A stretch of 64,000 bases of DNA from NCBI GenBank assembly GCA_029378245.1, contig JARKIF010000031.1:186001-250000 (forward strand), given 5' to 3'. Below, in pieces: positions 56,122-64,000 of the stretch. The DNA is from Roridomyces roridus. Taxonomy: Eukaryota; Basidiomycota; Agaricomycetes; Agaricales; Mycenaceae. The notes under the pieces were generated by a model. It searched no databases and was not told where the DNA came from. It saw nothing but the letters and a program-made list of their open reading frames with translations. The position numbers and the translations under genes were made by a program. Positions within the stretch are counted from its first letter, which is position 1; each line of letters opens with the position of its first letter.

Positions 56122-56634
56122 AAGTGTCGGGCATCAACCCGCACCTCTCCACGTGCAGACACGTGCGACTTTCCCATGCAAATGTTGTGATTGACAGGTA
56201 CAGCCACATGCTCGGCCATCTTAACTCACAGCACTAACAACCAATTTCGATGCCAACGCAGACCTACTGTACCATTTCAATCAATTCGAATGGCACTTTG
56301 GGCTGTGACTTTTCATACGAATGGAACCATTCGTAGCCGAGCCCTAAAAGGCAATTTGATCCGTCGGCTAAGCTCGGCTATCACCGGCACGCCTCGGCAG
56401 AGCCAAAATCACTTCAGTGACCCTGTGACATCCGAAAAATTCCGTATGAAATGGGGCTTGTGACTTGTGACCATTCGAATTGATCGAAATGGTACAGTAT
56501 ACAACTACGAAATGACTTTGCGAACCTCTCCCTCCGTTGCCACGGCAAATCCGGCTCGGTACAACGACCTGAAGATGGGTGGGAAAGTGGCACGTGCAAA
56601 CACGTGCATAGGTACGGCTTGACACCCGACACTT
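56122..56634. mobile_element. Foldback element with long TIRs, hosting a nested MITE
   Basis: AAGTGTCGGGCATCAACCCG at the left and an inverse copy at the right (to CCCGACACTT) form imperfect inverted repeats of about 57 bp, including CACGTGCAnACACGTGC. The 56267-56497 MITE lies inside. No target duplication is obvious. Confidence 0.65.
56267..56497. mobile_element. Tc1/mariner-like MITE, 231 bp, TA duplication
   Basis: Inverted ends CTGTACCATTTCAATC, flanked by TA (56265-56266, 56498-56499). It shares ends and length with 52361-52593 but has a different, also palindromic, interior (CGAATGG...CCATTCG). Confidence 0.88.
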
Positions 56635-56658
56635 TAGTCCTATAGTAATCACGGACAT

Positions 56659-57990
56659 ACAAAGGGCATCGCCCACCTTATGTCAGCACGTCACATGTTA
56701 TCCATGTGATATCTCTCCATCCCGCTTTCTGGCCTCGTTTCGCGCTCAATGAACGCGCCGCTGGGACAGAAAACACTCCTAGAATTACTTTAGACTGTAT
56801 TGAACATTTTCCGGATCCACGGAATCAAAATTTCAAGTCCAAGTTCGAACCGACTCGACCGAGACGTTATCGAGTAGACTTGACACCAACTTTGGTATCT
56901 GAAGCTCGCTGGCTCTCATTCCCTGTTACCTATTAATCAATGTGCGTCCTACATATGTATTTGCCTTGCCAGGTTCAAAAAAAGATGGGGTAAGGAGATA
57001 TATATGTTGTCAAGCTAACAAACATTGTTGTAGGTACGACTCATACCCGACATGCAGAGGCCACCCGCATCGTAGCACACCAGCTGGAAGATGCGCGCGA
57101 TCAACAGCTTGGCTTTGACCTCTACGCCCGCGCGCGCAACAGCCAACGGCAGGTAGGCTCCGCCCGTGTGCAAGAATGCCCCGATGAGATGGAAGGTGAA
57201 CGCAAGCACGTCGGACAAGAGTACAGGAGCAATCTGCGATGCTGCGCGTACTCAGGCGTTCGTCCAGCCGTGGTCCAAGCGTTCTTCTTACCAGACCAGC
57301 TGTGTGGCGTAAGTAGTCGGGGCGTCCTTGCAAATTACGGTGGACCAGGATGACAGCGAGAGCGACGGTCGGGGAGGAAAACTGAATGGCGCAGCGGAGC
57401 AGGGGGAGGGTAGTGAGAACAGTCATTGGGTCCGATGTGTCGGTGGTTTTGTGAGGGAAGATGCTCGGGGACGAAGACTCGGAAAGAACGAGACCACGGC
57501 GGTGTACGTATCCTAGCGCGCGGTCGGGAAGACCTCTCAGGGATGAGGAATGGTCGCAAGCGATGGAAGGTATCGAATCCAAGGAAGAGAATCACCTGTC
57601 AGAGGTCCTGCGCAAGAGCTATGTGAATGCAGAATCTGCGCCAGCGACAGCAACGCACCAGGGGTCCCATAATGACCAAATCCACCTCCAACATCCTCAT
57701 TATATCATAGACTCGTCGCTCCATGGAGGATGGGGCCCGCCACGCCCAGAGTAGAGCGTGCAAGAGGTCCGATGGCGTGCACATTGGGCGCTGCGATTCT
57801 GGGCGAGATCTTGGAGTCCAGGCCTCGTTTTTGCGAGGAAGGTCGTCGTTTAGGTCGGGAGAGCGAGCAGGGACAATTTTGAGGTCGATTCCGGGCGTGA
57901 AAAGTGCGGATTGAGGCGGAAAGGCGAGGAGGAAGGAGACGGCATGGAAATCATGTGACGTGCTGACATAAGGTGGGCGATGCCCTTTGT
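56659..57990. mobile_element. 1.33-kb unit with perfect 39-bp inverted ends
   Basis: 56659-56697 and 57952-57990 are exact reverse complements (ACAAAGGGCATCGCCC at the outer end). Between them, on the minus strand, lie fragments that look protein-derived (DVLAFTFHLIGAFLHTGGAY and LPLAVARAGVEVKAKLLIAR near 57060-57215), hydrophobic but frame-broken. It could be an element that captured part of a membrane-protein gene. No transposase is seen and the target duplication is unclear because the right end abuts a poly(T) run. Confidence 0.55.
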
Positions 57991-59540
57991 TTTTTTTTTT
58001 TTTTTTTTTTTGGGAGCGTTAAAACAAATCTCAGTCAGCAGAAGCATTCCAAGAAGTGTCCGCTAGGATTTCTAGATTTCTCTAGATGTTTGCCGGGAAA
58101 GAACGTCCAGGAGGAAATGCCGTTGCGCACAGTAGGAACCAGTGTGGGACTCCAGCCGCTACAGGATTAACCTATTCCACTTCTATAATCAAAAGGCTTC
58201 ATACCCACTAAAACCCCCTTGCAATGTAACCAGTCATCCGGCAGACCATCTTCATCAAGCAGCAAACCACTCCAGGTGTGGAGAACCAGCTCTTTATCAA
58301 AAGCGAGTTGACCAAAACGGTTTTTGTTTGCAAGAATTTTGTCTCGGGAAAAGGATTTGTTCACAGAACGAATCCATCGTTCATGTATTTCACGTTCACT
58401 GTGGACTTTTCCAGGATTCGAAAGAACCCGATCATTCCTCAGCAGCCAAATCTCATGCCATGCCACCGAAACCAGAATTGCAAACAGACGGCTCTTTGCC
58501 ATTCTTGATTTACCATTCGTCGTTTTGAACTTTACTAAATTACAGCCTAAAATGGTTCCCCAGTCCAGTGTCGGCCATCTGTCATATCTTCTGAGCCACA
58601 GTTTGCGTGTGTACCTCCAGACGAGCTCCTGCCCTGGTGCATAACATTCTAGAGCAATGTGCTCCAGACTCTCAACAACTCCACAGACATGGCAACGGCC
58701 CAAAATTTCACTACCAGGGATGTGTTCCCAAAATCTGCCGACACGGAAGGTGTTATGAAGACATTTCCAATAGAACTCTCTGGTCAACCTTCGGAGTGTC
58801 GATGAACGCATAGACTTCCAAATGTCAGAATGTGATACATAGTTTCCAAACTGCTGTTCCAAAGAAGCTTCTACTCTCCCGAGGTTTATCAATGTTGACC
58901 TACGCTCGGTTACTGTTTTTAGACTCCGAATGATTTTTGTAAATGAGCGTTGAGTACCAAGGCCCAAAAGAACTCCGTGTATCTCAAACATTTCATTAAC
59001 TTGGGTATCAATTTTAACGGAAAGCTGCTCAAAATTATGTAGTTGTGTAGCTGGGTTGGGTTTAACCTTCTGGAACTTCACTCGAGCAGCATGCTCGTTC
59101 AGAGCAGCAAACACGGAAGCAAGAAGCTTGAAATTTGGATGAACCATATCATTTTGAGTGCGCTCTCGGTCAATCACAAGTGCTCGTAGTAGGTAATCAC
59201 TTGGGACACAAAAAGTAACAGCTTGATTTTTTGGACAGTTTTGTAGTGTCAAGAGTACACCGCCTAGTAACCCAGTTGTGTATGAGCGTGGAATATCAGG
59301 GTCATCAAATGTTATTGAGACTGCAGCAGATCTCTCTTCTCCCTCCCTGTGATAGTTTATAAATGAAACCATAGTTGTGGGAGTGGTGACAGAGTGTAGA
59401 TACACCATCATTGGATCAGTTTCCAAGTCTGCCCTTTGGCATGGCGTGTTTACTACCAGACTCCATACAACTACTTGATCGTCAGTTGTACTAGAGTCTG
59501 GTCCCGAGACTACCGACACTTGACTTGACACAGACTAGAA
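57990..59540 (-). mobile_element. 5'-truncated LINE (RNase H + zf-RVT end)
   Basis: The minus-strand frame 59531-58167 (454 codons) has a degenerate RNase H-like part (GLLGGVLLTLQN, FAALNEHAARVKFQKV) and then a zf-RVT-like region: FYWKCLHNTFRVGRFWEHIP and CHVCGVVESLEHIALEC (C-x2-C-x7-H-x4-C). A run of about 22 T at 57990-58011 on the plus strand is its poly(A) tail, about 155 bp after the stop. Reverse transcriptase and endonuclease are absent, so the copy is 5'-truncated at about 59540 and immobile. Confidence 0.85.
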
Positions 59541-59618
59541 TTCGAGTAAATCTGCTCCGGGGTACTAACGGCACGGCACGCGGCTGTCGGAATTTCAAAT
59601 CACGCTTGGTCTTTCACT

Positions 59619-60756
59619 ATGATCATGGACGCTCCGTCAGACTCAGCAGCCGCTCAGCCAACACCCATCCAACGGGTCGAAGAGCTTTGGTTCCCCGACG
59701 GAAACCTGATTATCCAGGCTGGGAGCAGCCAGTTTCGCGTCTATCGCGGCCTTCTGGCTTCGCGATCCCCAGTCTTTCAGGACATGATGTCCTTTCCACA
59801 GCCTCCCGACTCAGAACTCGTCGACGGATGCCCGCTTGTTCTTCTCCCGGGCTCAGAGATGGAGGTCAGAGTGTTCTTGAAGGCGATCTTCGACCCCGAG
59901 TGCGTGTTTCGGCTCCCTTTCCGTCCACGTTTCTCATCGTTCTCTCTTGCAGATTCTTCCCGCCATTCCCCTCTCCGACGGAATTTGCCATCGCTGCTGG
60001 CTGCCTGCGTCTGAGTCACAAATACGGTGTCGATTATCTTCGTCGTCGGGCTCTTGTTCACCTCTCATCTGGTTGCGGCGCCAAGCTGCACCATTGGGAT
60101 TTATGTCGTTACGTTGACGAATCCGACGTCGATGGGATGATTCTGCGAAACATTATTTCATGGCCGTAGTCTGCGAATGACCCACTGGAGATTTATGCCA
60201 TCCAACTCTTTCGGGAAGTTGACGCTCTCTGGCTTCTCCCCACCGTCTTTTACAATCTTTCGTTTTCCTTCGCCGCCAGTGACCAGGTCTCCGAAGTCTT
60301 TCATGGGATAACCTACAACGGCGTTCCTTCGGCTCTCAGTGCACAGGACCAAAATCCTTTATCAAAGGGCACGCCATCTACTGTCAAGCGGAGTTCGAGA
60401 TACTCAAATTCCTTGTCGATCCATCCGAGATAGCCGGTTGTGCCACCCCCTCTGAATGCGCCGTGGAGCGGTACCATGTATTGGGCGATATACAAAGGAT
60501 GCGTCCTTCCCTTGGTCCCACCGTCGGATTCCGCTCCCCGATTTCCGTGTGGGAGGATGATGGCAGCTGGGAGATGCTTGAAGGTGTCTGCGACGTCTGT
60601 CTTCTGGCTCTGAAGACCAACTATCAATCGACACGCTAGGCCTTCTGGGATCAACTGCCGCAGATGTATGGTTTGCCCCCGTGGGAGGAGCTGGAGCAGA
60701 TGAAGACTGCGGCAATCGGAACGAGCTTCATGCCTCGTCCCACTCGAGCGTCGTAG
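59619..60756 (+). pseudogene. BTB-family gene, subfamily B, with two stops and a frameshift
   Basis: Exon 1 (59619-59899) is a complete BTB exon: LWFPDGNLIIQAGSSQF, YRGLLASRSPVFQDMM, VRVFLKAIFDPE. Intron 59900-59952. Exon 2 starts FFPPFPSPTEFAIAAGCLRL but has TAG at 60167-60169, a one-base loss near 60353 (AAAATCC for AA-G-TCC) and TAG at 60637-60639 just before A-F-W-D-Q-L-P. Beyond the lesions it keeps GCATPSEC, CDVC and QLPQMYGLPPW. A short protein of about the BTB domain plus 70 residues could still be made. Confidence 0.9.
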
Positions 60757-62863
60757 AGCATCGGAGGTAGACGAGTCCTTCAGAGTGGAACTCCCCAGAT
60801 CACTTAAATCTCTTCAGCAGCAGATGCGTTCATGCTGCACAATGGACAAGACAGGCGCTTTCCAAATCTAATGCTCATAGCACAAAATGTACGGTAAAAA
60901 ACGCCAAGATATCATATCATATGAGTCTACAATTCGGGTCGTCCTGATCAATGGACTGCGACCTTGCATATCAAGGCCGAGTACCGCATCCTCACTTCAC
61001 GGGTTTTCAAGGACAGACAGACGCCTTCGGCCGACGTCATCAACGCCTGAGTATGAGTCCCGACGAGTCACCCTGGGGATGCAAATTCCCAGGGAGCTAC
61101 GAGGAAGGCTCGATAGCGAAAGCCCGAGGACCGCTGCATCGCCTACCAATGACACTGTCGATGAGGACCGGTTGTGGATAATGTCTGCGTCGAGCGCTGA
61201 GTATGTGCCCAAGCTCGAGCAAAAGCGGAAGGAAGAACTGACCCCGAAATCCTCTCGCTGAATTCTTGCTAGCGACCACCCGTAGATCTGTGTGCATGCT
61301 TGCGGTAACGATCGAGTGCACCTGCGCCTGTTAGGGAAGACGCCATCGGGGAGGACGTACACGTTTGGGTGGGCATTGAAGTATAACCGACGTGCAGCAA
61401 GGCCTGGTCAGGTCACCGTCAGGGTAGCACAAAGACGACACTAGAATCCCACACACCTCGTCGACCCGCAGCATGCAGACCACGGTCACCACGGCTGAGG
61501 AGCGCGAGCACCTTCGCATTCTTCGAGCGCCCACCGCTGCATCAGCTCCCGCCAGCACGTCCAAGATACACGGACGACCATCGACCCGGCGCCAGGGGAA
61601 ATATAAGGAAAGATCGAAGCACCCGCGCCCGCTGCGCGCAAGTCCTGCGGGAGCCGATCCGTGAAAACGGCGTCTGCCACGGACGCCCTGAGGATCGTTG
61701 ATCTGAATCGGTACACGCGTCATCCCCATGGTGCCCTCGGTGTGCGGGTCCCAAGGGGCGTCACCGGGGTCCAGGAGTCCATTGCACGGGCGAGAGTACG
61801 AGCTCCAGGTAGTCAGCGTGCTTGTGGAAACGACCACCTGAAGGGCAGACATCAGCCTCACCAAGGGAAGGGGGTGGAGGACCAACCGTCTTCACCGGAG
61901 AACTGCTCGTGTTTGGGCCATGAAGGGTCATCCTATAGGTAGGTTCTGTGTACCGTAGACGCGCTACGAGCTCTCTGCCACGAAGTGCTGGGTGAGCTGA
62001 CGGAGTCGTTTGAAAGGGTGAGAACGCACTCTGCGGTTTTCCTGGCACCTGAAAGTCCTAACAGAGTCTTCGGCTCGCCACAACTGCGTCCGGTCTCCTA
62101 CAACCGCCGCTATATCCTGCGCCCCTCGAGTCCTATTGGTGGAGCCTCGTCGTCGTCGTCGCTGACGTGGCTTCTGACTCGGCGTCGGCGAGTTGAGCTC
62201 CTCATGGCAACCGGCAGTGTGCATCTGGGCCTTGGAGGAAACACGGGGAAGTGGGCGGTGTTAGTCGTTGCTGCCTTCCTTTGATTCGTGAAACGATGAG
62301 GGATAGCGAGTAAAGCACGCACCTTTTGAAGTCAGAAACACCCAGGGCTCATCCCCCGCGACACGTAGGTGCCTCCGATATGGACTCCGCCACGTCTGCC
62401 AAGACTCGCTGCGCAGTGCGCGGGTCCTTCGTTTTTACCTGTTTTTACACTGACATGTCCACGTTGCGCGACTCGGTGGAGGCTCCCTGATGTCCCGTTC
62501 GAAGCTGCCTCCGAAAGGCTTGCACTGGACTTTGTCGGTCTTGGTGCACCTGGGCTTGAGGCTTGGGCCGCATGCGCAATTTGGGCGGGACCCCAGGCCA
62601 CCTGGCACCGAGTGGCGGAGAGCGAATATGGCGATTTCGAGGACGATTGAACGGTTTTGAGCTCCACGCGGTCATGAGGCACTACAAAGCGACCGATGTT
62701 AACGAGAAGAGACTTTCGGAAAGTGTCGGGAGAGCATCAAAGCACCAAACAAATATCCACAGACAACGCCTACGGACTAAAAAGGAAGTTGTACTCGAAG
62801 TTGCTGATTCCGAGCGCTTCCCACCGAGGCTTTTTCTCTCTCTGAGATAATTTTACTCTTTTT
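60757..62863. other. Intergenic, no supported gene
   Basis: Frames at 60887-61261, 61661-61942, 62369-62650 and the minus frame 62332-62682 are of moderate length but overlap in several phases and show no domain. 61500-61620 weakly resembles 7900-8000. (GTCGTC)n near 62150 is a short microsatellite. Confidence 0.45.
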
Positions 62864-64000
62864 TTATGATTCAGACCAATCGAATGTAGACAATTCGGAC
62901 TGCACCCCGAATTCCGACCGCGAAAACTCTTCCCATGTACTGTCATCCATTCTTCTCCATGCCGAATCATCTGGTTCAACACGACAATGAGTGGCATGGT
63001 TCCGATATTTGAGATGAATAGAGCTCACCGACACAACACGCATTCAGGGTGGTGCAGGGCCCTGCCCACTCTGGTTTGAAAGGAAGTTTCGGCACGGTGG
63101 AGCCATCCTCGCGGGGCGCATAATCAGAGGTCATTGCCAGATAGCTAAGACGTTTAAACGGTTGGATGGTCGCAAGGATGCTCTTCGAAAGTTCCTTCGT
63201 TCAAGATGAGTTTGGGATGCAATGATGCAACGACTGACAACTCACCCGATCCGTGGAAGGAATACAACTGTGAATATGCAGACTCGTGATCTGCGGAATG
63301 TGCACTGACAGAGCGAGGAGATTATCCCGTGTCATTTCTTGCTGAATTTCGTAGTAGTCGATGAGAAGAACGAACGGAGCGTCGGGATCTGTAGACTGTC
63401 ACTGATTTCAGCGCCGCGACGGTTCCACCATCGTCCAAAGAATGGATCCATCCGGGGACTCGAGCACATTTCACACCGCGTGACGAGATGTGGGGAAGAA
63501 ATTCAGCCGAACCCTCGTACTGCTGAAGGTTTGGCAGACATGAGCCGACCGCTGTGGTGGACCAGGGGAGTTCAGGCATCCAGAGACAGACTTCCGTTAT
63601 GTTGGGATGGCGAGCAAAGAACTGCACCAAAGCCGCACTGTACTCTTTATTTCCGGTTTGCAATCCAAGGCGAAAGATGGAAAGGCGGGGGAAAGTGATT
63701 TCCCTGAAAAGATACGAAAAGGCGTTCGGCGGCGATGTGGACAAGTCGATGAGATGGAGATGCTCGAGTTTGTGCATCAGTCTGATTGATCCAGTGAGTC
63801 CGCCATAGAGACGAAGAACGGGATTAGAAAAAAATTCTCTGGAAATGAATAGTCAGTTGCGATCTCATCCGTTCCTACCAAAAGGACGCGCGACTCACTC
63901 ATCTGTACCAAAAGTCAGAATGAATTGTCGCGCAACTTCTGCACGCCCGGGTTTCATCATCGCCGAGCAGAAACTCTCGATAACTATAGCAGGCTGTTCC
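62864..64000 (-). pseudogene. F-box/LRR-family gene, C-terminal part, runs off the window
   Basis: Read on the minus strand from 64000: VIESFCSAMMKPGRAEVARQ, an intron (about 63897-63838), LMHKLEHLHLIDL, REITFPRLSIFRLGL, FFARHPNITEVCLW and LPNLQQYEGSAEFLPHI. There is then one extra base near 63396, after which DPDAPFVLL and LSVHIPQITSLHIHS follow, an intron, FKRLSYLAMTSDY, another intron, and AWRRMDDSTWEEF to the stop at 62864. The layout matches the three F-box relics (RHPTITHLRLW, HMPFVTQLRI, SWRKLDGRWDDYP). The F-box itself lies beyond 64000. A single frameshift makes it a probable pseudogene; a sequencing error would also explain it. Confidence 0.65.

Noticed and set aside
57010..57582. 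190-codon minus-strand frame
   Set aside because: It mixes frames of broken protein-like fragments and shows no coherent domain; reported only as content of the inverted-repeat unit.
62332..62682. Overlapping frames of 93-116 codons on both strands
   Set aside because: Neither strand shows a domain, splice signals or a plausible start context, so no choice can be supported.

Overview
The window reads as nuclear DNA of a mushroom-forming basidiomycete (Agaricomycetes). Introns are short (about 45-65 bp, GT...AG) and very dense. A KDZ-type transposase end, a 7-TM DUF6534-type membrane protein, short Zn2Cys6 factors and large lineage-specific BTB and F-box families are all typical of that group. 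No genus is claimed.

Layout. 1-930: 3' end of a KDZ-type transposase with repeated CGCGTTAA subterminal motifs. About 956-3194: a conserved basidiomycete hypothetical gene with a frameshift. 3421-7354: BTB relic plus two tandem BTB genes. 9280-10709: divergent PP2C-type phosphatase that has lost metal ligands. 10878-12216: four-exon securin-like candidate. 12385-13195: small relics on the minus strand, one from the BTB family. 14375-17169: large zinc-finger/AT-hook-like gene with 6-nt and 18-nt exons. 17576-25585: segmental duplication of [BTB subfamily A - BTB subfamily B - DUF6534]; the first copy has lost most of DUF6534. 25751-28416: 18-exon MFS transporter of the vacuolar basic amino acid type. 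28545-31285: two more BTB genes. 31744-34595: two F-box relics, one carrying a solo LTR. 34600-39250: gene-poor repeats. 39251-43936: three BTB genes and a short Zn2Cys6 gene. 44291-51706: a Zn2Cys6 transcription factor broken by four separate transposable-element insertions with clean target-site duplications. 52035-53463: F-box relic with a MITE in its intron. 54085-55166: BTB gene. 55400-59531: hAT-like and foldback elements and a 5'-truncated LINE. 59619-60756: BTB pseudogene. 62864-64000: F-box-family gene on the minus strand, running off the window.

The unifying theme is a BTB family of 15 copies (10 intact, 5 broken). All intact copies have two exons with one phase-2 intron after the BTB domain, and their uncharacterised C-terminal half carries four invariant cysteines (C-x5/6-C ... 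C-x2-C) followed by a W-x-x-L-P-x-x-Y-x-L-P-x-W motif. The region grows by tandem and segmental duplication and decays by frameshift and by insertion of non-autonomous elements. Exon coordinates are hand-derived from splice signals, frame closure and comparison between copies. No expression data were available.
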